From: Bacteroidota bacterium
GTDB taxonomy: Bacteria; Bacteroidota; Bacteroidia; UBA7662
Direction: 5' to 3'
DNA: 38,915 nucleotides
Assembly (NCBI GenBank): GCA_005799065.1
Contig: SYHW01000006.1
Location: 1 to 38,915, forward strand
Shown: positions 27,573 through 37,134 of the stretch, piece by piece
Position numbering within the stretch: position 1 is the first letter of the stretch
Layout: each line of letters opens with the position of its first letter
Program-made: the position numbers and the translations under genes
The notes under the pieces: model-generated
Databases searched by the model: none
Told to the model about the DNA's origin: nothing
What the model saw: the letters and a program-made list of their open reading frames with translations, nothing else

Positions 27573-28661
27573 CTATTCCCAGTGCACCCATTCTCGATCG
27601 AGTCCGATTCGGTATGGCTCATTTCTGCGTCCTGAGATATAATAATACTCAGCTATGTCCGCCCCCACGGCCAGTACAAAAGCCCTCTTAATCCGGGTTA
27701 ATGATTCTGTAATACCACCAGTTCCGGGTTGAACCAAATTCTCAATGGTCGTTCGAACGGCTTCTTGATCTTTGTTGGGGTTAAGATTCTGATAAATTCT
27801 TCTGAGCTCAACCTGATGATCCACCAAATCATTCAAAACCACGCCCTCAGGATGTTTCAGGAAAAATAAAAATACGGCTCTATTCAATGGAGCTAATTCG
27901 AATAGGGTATCACCCATGTCCGTAAATTTGATTTCTTGTCCATTTCTTGATATACACAAACTACTGGGTTGCTTGGTAAATGTGAAGCGCGATCGAAACA
28001 ACATATGTGTTCTCACCAAATCCATATAAGCGATGACTTGGCGCACGATATTCTTGTCCGATACATGAACATTGATCCGTTGTGCACATGCTGAACAGAT
28101 GTCGGCCGTTCTTAATTTATACTGAATTCCGCGTTTATCCCGGTTAAAATCATTCATGCATCCTATGGATTCCGGGTGAACGATGTCCTCCATTTCTTCC
28201 AAATTCCTGGCCATGAAATGCCGTAGTAAATTTGTCACGATTTGATATACAACGGGAAATCTCCATTCGCCGTGGGCGAAGACCCCCCAACCAGAAGTTT
28301 GCACAAACATATTTCGGGCTCCCGACAGATCTGGTGCAGAAAACCAGTTCAATTCGTTGGCATAATCGGTTAACAACACCACGAATTCGTTTTCGCCTAT
28401 GTCATTTTGTTGACGGAAGGTCCGACAAACATTAAAGAGTGTTTCCCAAGAAACGCTGGGTAAATCGGTTGATGAATGAAAGTCATGCCGCTTTTTGGAA
28501 CCCTTTCTCTCCATGAATCCTAAACCTTCGGCACGAAGTTCAACACCTTGGTCTCTTTGTTTCACAAACTGGATGGTTCCTTTAATCGTTTGCAGCAAAT
28601 CCAACAAGCTATCATAACGCTCCAGACCAATTTCTTCGGAATACAACAGATGTACGCGCAT
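27573..28661 (-). CDS. Uncharacterised protein with C + CxxC motif and C-terminal Bacteroidota-type helical domain
   Basis: 362-aa ORF; HPESIGCMNDFNRDKRGIQYKLRTADICSACAQ metal-site-like motif; C-terminal LAPLNRAVFLFFLKHPEGVVLNDLVDHQVELRRIY...SRNEPYRIGLDREWVHWE-like region. Confidence 0.7.
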   Translation of the reverse strand: MRVHLLYSEEIGLERYDSLLDLLQTIKGTIQFVKQRDQGVELRAEGLGFMERKGSKKRHDFHSSTDLPSVSWETLFNVCRTFRQQNDIGENEFVVLLTDYANELNWFSAPDLSGARNMFVQTSGWGVFAHGEWRFPVVYQIVTNLLRHFMARNLEEMEDIVHPESIGCMNDFNRDKRGIQYKLRTADICSACAQRINVHVSDKNIVRQVIAYMDLVRTHMLFRSRFTFTKQPSSLCISRNGQEIKFTDMGDTLFELAPLNRAVFLFFLKHPEGVVLNDLVDHQVELRRIYQNLNPNKDQEAVRTTIENLVQPGTGGITESLTRIKRAFVLAVGADIAEYYYISGRRNEPYRIGLDREWVHWE

Positions 28662-28703
28662 TGTTTTTTAATTGTTAAATATTTATGAGCCCTAGGCTAC
28701 TTT

Positions 28704-28741
28704 AATCTATGCGTTTTGTCTCAATCTATGCGTTCTATTTC
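28704..28741. repeat. 19-bp tandem repeat, 2 copies
   Basis: aatctatgcgttttgtctc / aatctatgcgttctatttc, starts at 28704 and 28723. Confidence 0.75.
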
Positions 28742-29421
28742 AGTTTTAGCTTTTTTTCATAAACAATCTTCGAAAATTCAGAAGAGAGAAAACTCATTGA
28801 ATTGCTCACCTCGGCCTTCTTAGAAGAAAATACATTCGACCGATTGAAATGGATACGGCTGGCCAAATCCCAGGCATCGATGTCCGCTCCTACAAAAGTG
28901 AATGTCCATCGGTTGTCGGAACCCAATTGCTTGATCTTTCGGCCAATTTGATCATAGGTATAACGCTTCGATGCATTTTCAAATCCATCGGTATAAATAA
29001 CCACCATAGCATTGGCATTGTGGTGCTCAAGATCATGGCGAAGCAGATACTGCATGCGTTCAATGACGGTTCCTGCCGCATCCAGTAGGGCGGTCATACC
29101 CCCCAATTGGTAGTCTGCTTCTGTTAAGGGCCGGAGTTCTGAGGCCGGACGTTGTTCGAAAATCAACTCGGGTTCATCATTGAATACCGTTAACGACACA
29201 TAGATTGGAATTTCAGGATGTTCCGCCTGGGTGGCTCGAATGCTATCAAACTTCGTGTTTAGGGCCTGTAGAATTTCAACATAATGAGACTCCATGCTTC
29301 CACTCTTATCGAGGATCATGTGGTAATGTGTTGCATTGTGGGCAAAAGTCGGAATGCCCGTCGGGTTCTCTGTGGTGTTTTGCAGATTTTCGTTGGTAAG
29401 TAGGGGGCTTTTTGTGTTCAT
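28735..29421 (-). CDS. vWA domain protein
   Basis: HYHMILDKSGSMESHY (MIDAS DxSGS), TVFNDEPELIFE, GGMTALLDAAG, VVIYTDGFENAS: complete MIDAS motif set. Confidence 0.92.
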   Translation of the reverse strand: MNTKSPLLTNENLQNTTENPTGIPTFAHNATHYHMILDKSGSMESHYVEILQALNTKFDSIRATQAEHPEIPIYVSLTVFNDEPELIFEQRPASELRPLTEADYQLGGMTALLDAAGTVIERMQYLLRHDLEHHNANAMVVIYTDGFENASKRYTYDQIGRKIKQLGSDNRWTFTFVGADIDAWDLASRIHFNRSNVFSSKKAEVSNSMSFLSSEFSKIVYEKKLKLK

Positions 29422-29529
29422 GGGGATGTTATAAGATTAAAGGTTAAAGAAGAGTTCCGTGTGCGCAACATAAATTTGCTGATTCTTGTTGGTTAACACG
29501 ATGCAAAGATGCGCTAACCATAAACCGCA

Positions 29530-29567
29530 TTTTTCAAAAACAAGCTTGTTGGGCTTCGCGCATTTCT
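29530..29567. repeat. Direct repeat copy 2 flanking vWA cassette
   Basis: TTTTTCAAAAACAAGCTTGTTGGGCTTCGCGCATTTCT; same orientation as 27522-27558. Confidence 0.93.
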
Positions 29568-29582
29568 ATCTATTTTGGAGCC

Positions 29583-30764
29583 ATGTATCCCAAACTCATC
29601 CTTCAAAAAGGCCGGGAACGGCCTGTGTTGCTTGGTCATCCCTGGATTTTTAGCGGTGCCGTATTGACCGGACCTCAGGCCTCAGAGGGCGACATTGTGG
29701 CCGTTTGCGATCACAAGCAACAATTGCTCGCCCATGGGTTTTACAGTCCCGCCAGCCAAATCCGATGCCGGCTTTTCGATTTCTCCTCCCAAACAAGTGC
29801 AAGATTTGGTGATGACTATTGGAAACATCGAATCCTCCAGGCCCTGGCCCTACGTCGCCCCTGGTTTGACCCCGAACACACCAACGCTTATAGACTCATG
29901 CATGCCGAAGGTGACCGAATGCCGGGCGTAATCGCCGACGCCTATGATCAATCTGTGGTGGTTCAATTGTTGATTCGGGGAAGTGAACGGCTGCTTCCGA
30001 TCTTAGCGTCGACCTTGAATGAAGCAGGCTTTAAGCATCTCTATCTCAAACAAAAAAGCATCACCCGACACATTGAGGGGCTACAGCAAGAATCGGGCTG
30101 GCTAACCCCTCCCCCACCGATTTACCCCATAACTATTCGGGAGCACGACTGTCTGTTCGAAGTGGATCCGGTGGGTGGGCAAAAAACAGGGTTTTTTCTC
30201 GACCAGCGCGAGAACCGATGGCTGGTCGGTCAGTATAGCCAAAAACGACGTGTATTAAACGCGTTTAGCTATACGGGGGGTTTCAGCGTCTATGCACTCA
30301 AAGGAGGCGCAACCTCTGTGGATTCGGTAGATTCATCACAACCAGCAATTGACCAAGCGCAACACAATGCCCAATTGAACAATCTTCAAAAAAACCATCG
30401 GACCATCACGGCCGATTGCTTTGATTTTCTGAAGCAATCGAAACCCAGTGAATACGACATGATGATCCTTGACCCCCCTGCATTTGCTAAAAAAGCAAGC
30501 GCTGTACCCAATGCGCTGCGTGGCTACAAGGAACTAAACTTAGAAGCCATGCGTAAAATTGCACCCGGTGGACTATTATTCAGTTTTAGTTGTTCACAGG
30601 CCATTGACCCCCTGCTGTTCCGCAAGATGCTCTTTGGCGCTGCGGTCGATGCGCGCCGACAGGTGAGGCTTCTCCATTATTTGGGTCAGCCTGCCGATCA
30701 CCCGGTCGATATCGGTCACCCCGAAGGCGAATACCTCAAAGGATGGCTCATGGCGGTTGATTAA
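29583..30764 (+). CDS. rlmI: Class I SAM-dependent rRNA methyltransferase (RlmI-like, PUA + methyltransferase)
   Basis: LQKGRERPVLLGHPWIFSGAV PUA region; DPVGGQKTGFFLDQRENR; LNAFSYTGGFSVYALKGGA; MILDPPAFAK; FSFSCSQ. Confidence 0.93.
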   Translation: MYPKLILQKGRERPVLLGHPWIFSGAVLTGPQASEGDIVAVCDHKQQLLAHGFYSPASQIRCRLFDFSSQTSARFGDDYWKHRILQALALRRPWFDPEHTNAYRLMHAEGDRMPGVIADAYDQSVVVQLLIRGSERLLPILASTLNEAGFKHLYLKQKSITRHIEGLQQESGWLTPPPPIYPITIREHDCLFEVDPVGGQKTGFFLDQRENRWLVGQYSQKRRVLNAFSYTGGFSVYALKGGATSVDSVDSSQPAIDQAQHNAQLNNLQKNHRTITADCFDFLKQSKPSEYDMMILDPPAFAKKASAVPNALRGYKELNLEAMRKIAPGGLLFSFSCSQAIDPLLFRKMLFGAAVDARRQVRLLHYLGQPADHPVDIGHPEGEYLKGWLMAVD

Positions 30765-30820
30765 TTCGTTTGTTCAAGACATGATAGGAGAACCATCGCT
30801 ACTCGTTCATGGTATTCACT

Positions 30821-30855
30821 AAAAATAAAGGCGCACCTTGTGCGCCTTTATTTTT
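30821..30855. terminator. Bidirectional rho-independent terminator between convergent rlmI and secDF
   Basis: Perfect 16-bp stem AAAAATAAAGGCGCAC-CTT-GTGCGCCTTTATTTTT with A/T tails on both sides. Confidence 0.93.
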
Positions 30856-30870
30856 AGCATGACTTCATCA

Positions 30871-33800
30871 TTACCTCGACTTGCGCTTATTGAACCAGTT
30901 GTCGGTATCAACGACTAAAGAAGATGCCACAAAAATGGACGAATATGTTCCGACTACCAGACCCACAAGTAGGGCAAAGGTAAAGCCTTTGATCACCTCA
31001 CCACCGAACAAGAACAACACCAATACCACCAAAATGGTTGTTAAGGCGGTGATGATCGTTCGGCTGAGGGTATCATTCAGTGCGGTGTTAAGAATCTTCT
31101 GGTTTTCCGAAACATGATGAACCCCGAGGTATTCGCGCAGTCGGTCAAATACCACCACTGTATCGTTGATGGAGTATCCGACAATCGTTAGAATCGCCGC
31201 GATAAAGGCCTGGTCGATCTCCATACCGAACGGCATAAATTTCCAAAACAAGGAGAACACAGCCAAAACAACGAGCACGTCATGCAACAAGGCAACAGAT
31301 GCTCCAATAGAATAATTGAGCTTGCGGAAGCGAAGCAGAATATACAGGCCGATTACAAGAATAGAAACCACGATCGACAAAACCGCCGAAGTCTTGATGT
31401 CATCGGCTATCGTTGGACCCACCTTTTGAGAACTCAAAATGTGCTTATCGCGGAAGGTTTCAAAATTAACCTTGCCACCCAGTATAGGGCTAAGGCCTTC
31501 AAATACCTTGCGCTCTACCTGCTCGTCTACCTCTTGTCCTTGTTGACCAATCAGATATGAAGTGGTTACCTTAAACTTGGTGTCGCTACCGAACGTTTTA
31601 ACTTCAGGCGCCGAGGTCAATGGCCCGGTCAATGCTGCCCTAATGTCGGTTGATTTTTGTCCTTGCGGCACCTCAATGATGTAAGAACGACCCCCTCTGA
31701 AATCAACACCGAGGTTGAAACCCTGTGCAAACATGCTCACAAATCCAGCTATTATAACAAATCCAGAAATGCTATACCACAATTTACGCCGACCCAGGAA
31801 ATCAATGTTCAGATTACTGAACAGACGCATGCTCCAGCCCGTACCAAAACTCACCGTCTTATTCTTCTCAACCATATAGTCAATTATCAGTCGGCTGATA
31901 AAAATGGCACTGAATAGCGAACAGAGAATACCCACAATGAGTGTTGTGGCAAATCCACGGATCGGTCCCGTACCGAATGAATACAATATGATACCCGTTA
32001 AAAGGGTGGTAACATTTGCATCAATAATCGATGAATACGCGTTTTTGAAACCATCTGCTACAGCCATGCGCATACTTTTACCGCCAGACAACTCCTCCCG
32101 GATGCGCTCAAAAATCAGCACGTTGGCATCAACCGCCATACCGATGGTGAGCACGATACCCGCTATGCCCGGTAAGGTTAAAACGGCTTGTAAGGATGCC
32201 AAAACACCAAATATGAAAAAGACGTTCGCAAAAAGTGCAACATTGGCCACCACACCAGCCCGAGCGTAATAAGCGATCATGAACAAGAGTACAGACAGCA
32301 TCCCTGCCACTATGGACCACAGGCCGGAACTAATGGCTTCAGCTCCCAAACTTGGACCAACAATGGCTTCTTCAACAATCCGCGCGGGAGCAGGCAATTT
32401 ACCCGCCTTCAGAATATTGGCAAGGTCTTTGGCCTCATCAACAGTAAAATTACCACTGATCGACGACATACCTCCGCTGATTTCCGATCGCACAGTTGGG
32501 TATGAATAGACATAGTCATCCAACACAATGGCGATACTTTTTTCAATGTTATCGGCCGTCATTCGGCGCCATGTTTTGGCACCCTCCGGATTCATCGTCA
32601 TGCTGACCTCAACCTGCCCCATATTGTCGAGCGACTCACGCGCGTCGGTAATTACATCACCTTCCAACGGAGCGCGCGAATCATTGGATCGCGTTTTAAC
32701 TGCAATCAAATCCAAAAAGCGCTCCCCTTCAACCCTTCCTTTTACAGTCCACAACAGCCTTAGATTGCGTGGAAGCAGTGCGCGCACTTCCTGGCGTGCA
32801 AAAATGGCGTTGACCTTGGCCGTATCACGAATGCTTGAAGTCCCAATCACAGGACCCTTAACAGAACGTGAACTACCATCCTTCTCCTGAGTTACGGCGG
32901 GCATCATAAGGGCAAACAACGGATTCTCCAAACGGGCCTGCGCCATGCTCTTGCTGGTATCACCTTCGGATGCGGTGTCGGCGCTGGCCAATTGCTTCAT
33001 AAGGTCATCACCATTGGTGGTATCGGTCGCGGCAATGGCGTTCGTATCGGTTGTAGATTCGCTCGTTGCCGATAATGCTGCCAAGGCCGAATCCTCCTTG
33101 CCCGAACTTCTTTTTTTCTCTTCCCCTAAGAGCTTGTTCACATCAAAAATGCGTTGAATGATGTCGGCGTTCTCATAGGTCTCCCAAAACTCGAGTTTCG
33201 CCGTTCCCTGAAGCAGTTTACGCACGCGCTCAGGGTTATCGACACCCGGTAGCTCGATAATGATGCGGCCAGTTCCTTGTTGGCGCTGAATGTTGGGGGA
33301 TGTAACCCCGAATTTATCGATACGGGTTCGCAGGATATTGAATGAACGATCGATGGCACCTTCTGTCTCAGCCCTGATCACATCAATGACCTCAGCATCG
33401 CTGCTGTTGAATGTGATCCGGCCTTGGTTTTCCCGGGTAGAAAATACTGCCGATAGGCGGGCACCATTACTCACTTCCTTCCATGCTTGATCGAACAAGG
33501 TCACGAAGTCACTCTGACTATTGCTTTGGCGGCTCTCGGCCAATGCCATAGCCTTGTTGAAAGTGGCATCCTTACTAAAATTGCTGAGCGCGCGCACTAC
33601 CTCAGATACCGATACCTCCATGATCACATTCATCCCGCCCTGCAAATCGAGTCCCAGGTTGAGTTTATGCTCCTTAATTTGTTGGAAGGTAAACTTCCTG
33701 ATTCCCATGTTCAAGACCTCTACGTCAGATATAGAATCTAAGTAGGCCTTTTCCAAGGCACTGTCGCCCTTAGCATATTCTTTGGCACGGTTCAAATAAA

Positions 33801-33888
33801 CACCTTCCAGAAAACTAAAACTCAACTGATACAGGCACACTACCATGAAGGCGTATACCAAAAATTTAATTGCTCCTTTATTTTTCAT
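30871..33888 (-). CDS. secDF: Fused protein translocase subunit SecDF
   Basis: LGLDLQGGMNVIMEV (SecD), TRIDKFGVTSPNIQRQQGTGRIIIELPGVDNPERVRKLLQ, GMAVDANVLIFERIREE, LGVDFRGGRSYIIEV (SecF), GYSINDTVVVFDRLRE. Confidence 0.97.
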   Translation of the reverse strand: MKNKGAIKFLVYAFMVVCLYQLSFSFLEGVYLNRAKEYAKGDSALEKAYLDSISDVEVLNMGIRKFTFQQIKEHKLNLGLDLQGGMNVIMEVSVSEVVRALSNFSKDATFNKAMALAESRQSNSQSDFVTLFDQAWKEVSNGARLSAVFSTRENQGRITFNSSDAEVIDVIRAETEGAIDRSFNILRTRIDKFGVTSPNIQRQQGTGRIIIELPGVDNPERVRKLLQGTAKLEFWETYENADIIQRIFDVNKLLGEEKKRSSGKEDSALAALSATSESTTDTNAIAATDTTNGDDLMKQLASADTASEGDTSKSMAQARLENPLFALMMPAVTQEKDGSSRSVKGPVIGTSSIRDTAKVNAIFARQEVRALLPRNLRLLWTVKGRVEGERFLDLIAVKTRSNDSRAPLEGDVITDARESLDNMGQVEVSMTMNPEGAKTWRRMTADNIEKSIAIVLDDYVYSYPTVRSEISGGMSSISGNFTVDEAKDLANILKAGKLPAPARIVEEAIVGPSLGAEAISSGLWSIVAGMLSVLLFMIAYYARAGVVANVALFANVFFIFGVLASLQAVLTLPGIAGIVLTIGMAVDANVLIFERIREELSGGKSMRMAVADGFKNAYSSIIDANVTTLLTGIILYSFGTGPIRGFATTLIVGILCSLFSAIFISRLIIDYMVEKNKTVSFGTGWSMRLFSNLNIDFLGRRKLWYSISGFVIIAGFVSMFAQGFNLGVDFRGGRSYIIEVPQGQKSTDIRAALTGPLTSAPEVKTFGSDTKFKVTTSYLIGQQGQEVDEQVERKVFEGLSPILGGKVNFETFRDKHILSSQKVGPTIADDIKTSAVLSIVVSILVIGLYILLRFRKLNYSIGASVALLHDVLVVLAVFSLFWKFMPFGMEIDQAFIAAILTIVGYSINDTVVVFDRLREYLGVHHVSENQKILNTALNDTLSRTIITALTTILVVLVLFLFGGEVIKGFTFALLVGLVVGTYSSIFVASSLVVDTDNWFNKRKSR

Positions 33889-34035
33889 AAAATTTTATTT
33901 TTATAATATTGATTAGAATTATTTCGTTATGTCCTATTGCATTTCCTCAAAATGAGATCGACCAAGTATACCGAAATCAGGCCAATCACGTCGCTTGCAA
34001 TTAGCCCTTTCGGGGGTTACTCGAAACGAAGCGGT

Positions 34036-34521
34036 TCAAGGAGCCTGGGCCGGCATAATACAGGTAAACCATGTACGCAGACGCAACGTTCGTTGCAGCA
34101 ACTGGCTAACAAGCCAACTGGTATAATGCTGATCGCTGAAGATATGAAGACCACAGCCATTCAACTCGTTCAAAAACCAGTTGATGAGCGTGCTAGAACT
34201 GGCAGTTCCCGAATAAACTACAGCATTAAGGGAAGCAGAGGGGGCTGCTGAAAGAAAAAGCGGACTTTGAACCGGGATATTTGGCTCCTTCGAATCAGAT
34301 TCCTGTTGTGCATCTTTGGATTTCTTGTTGCATTCTGAATCTTGGCCCTGATGCCCTGCCAATTCATGGGTGCCAAACCCTTGGGCATTTCCATTCCTGT
34401 TTTGATCAGAACATGAATCGTACTGATTAAACAATGGGGTCTGGACCCACCCACCCCATGACCCTAAGAGTCCAGGGAGGAGAAGCAGCCAAACCCAAAC
34501 AGCTGTATTTTTCAATGCCAT
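34036..34521 (-). CDS. Hypothetical secreted/membrane-anchored protein
   Basis: ORF from MALKNTAVWVWLLLLPGLLGSWGGW (signal-like) to 34036; no recognisable family. The listed longer start (34677) overlaps the ABC-F gene. Confidence 0.45.
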   Translation of the reverse strand: MALKNTAVWVWLLLLPGLLGSWGGWVQTPLFNQYDSCSDQNRNGNAQGFGTHELAGHQGQDSECNKKSKDAQQESDSKEPNIPVQSPLFLSAAPSASLNAVVYSGTASSSTLINWFLNELNGCGLHIFSDQHYTSWLVSQLLQRTLRLRTWFTCIMPAQAP

Positions 34522-34609
34522 TTCCTGAAGAAGTGCGAAGATAAGAAATAAGGGGGACAAACGGAAAAAACGCCTCAAAATCCGGATATTTGCACCAAAA
34601 TTCGAAGTC

Positions 34610-36232
<1,623 letters not shown>

Positions 36233-36233
36233 T

Positions 36234-36995
36234 TTAGTATTTCAGATATGATTTTAATTTTTTTCTGATACCAGAGAAACAAATTCCGCGAGAAACACCG
36301 ACTAATAGACTTCCGCTTTTTTTGATTTCTGCGATAGGTGGCACCCAGCTAATATCTATTTGTGTTTTAGTAATTGGAACAAAAGTAAACCCAAAATCGA
36401 GACGATTTTCCAGATTTTCAGATCCATCTTTGAATCCAAATACTTCAAAGAATGTACCGAATGTTGAATTAATCGACCAATTCAAACACAATGCATACAT
36501 TCGAACGGGTTTTTCATTTTTCTGAAAATGTATCAAACCGAAGTTCGCATTCAGTGATAATCCGTTTGGTCCATTATTTATTGTAGCCAAGTAGATATCC
36601 CATGCCGGATTAGAAAATCTGTTCTCAAAACCGTTTGGCACGCTAATAATGGAGTTGGCTAAAAGTGAAATAGCTGGAATAACGGTGCGTTCTTTACAAA
36701 TCGAGTACTTTCCACCTATGGCAAATAGGTCTATATTTTTTTGCTCTTTGATTCGCTCAATAACACTATATGGTGGCTCGTAACCCGTATTGAACCTAAG
36801 TTCAATACCCGGTGCTAAATTCATTCTCAATAGCATTGACGGAAACTGAATTGATTCTAAATACAACGGCCGCTCAATAGATACTCCAAGTTCAACCTGA
36901 ATCTGTCCTCGGTTCAACACATATGGGGCATCCGCTACTCCCGGTCGGTCTGACAAAAGATCAGTGGAATAATCATTTATATTTTGTGACCACAC
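36234..36995 (-). pseudogene. Outer-membrane transporter/beta-barrel protein, 5' end (signal peptide) apparently removed by IS21-family insertion
   Basis: Mature-like start SQNINDYSTDLLSDRPGVADAPYVLNRGQIQVELGVSIE without a signal peptide; upstream sequence runs directly into IS-end repeats at about 37011. Confidence 0.7.
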
Positions 36996-37012
36996 ATGTG
37001 GAAAAAACGCTG

Positions 37013-37072
37013 AAATTGACCCCCTTTCGTCGGAGTAAATTGACCCCTCTGCGTCGGAGCAAATTGACCCCC
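37013..37072. repeat. IS21 left-end multiple terminal repeats, 3 copies at 24-bp period
   Basis: AAATTGACCCCCTTTCGTCGGAGT / AAATTGACCCCTCTGCGTCGGAGC / AAATTGACCCCC at 37013, 37037 and 37061. Confidence 0.9.
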
Positions 37073-37134
37073 TAAAAAAGTGCTAAAACTGAGGTGTTGA
37101 ACGTGTTGATATTGCTTGTTAAATCACAGGCGAT

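Noticed and set aside
31904-32269. 121-aa plus-strand ORF
   Set aside because: Antisense to secDF.
33937-34251. 104-aa plus-strand ORF between secDF and ABC-F
   Set aside because: Mostly antisense to the 34036-34521 ORF; basic, low-complexity translation without a family signature.
37013-37072. Regular 24-bp repeats as a CRISPR or regulatory array
   Set aside because: They match the multiple terminal repeats expected at an IS21 end and directly precede istA.
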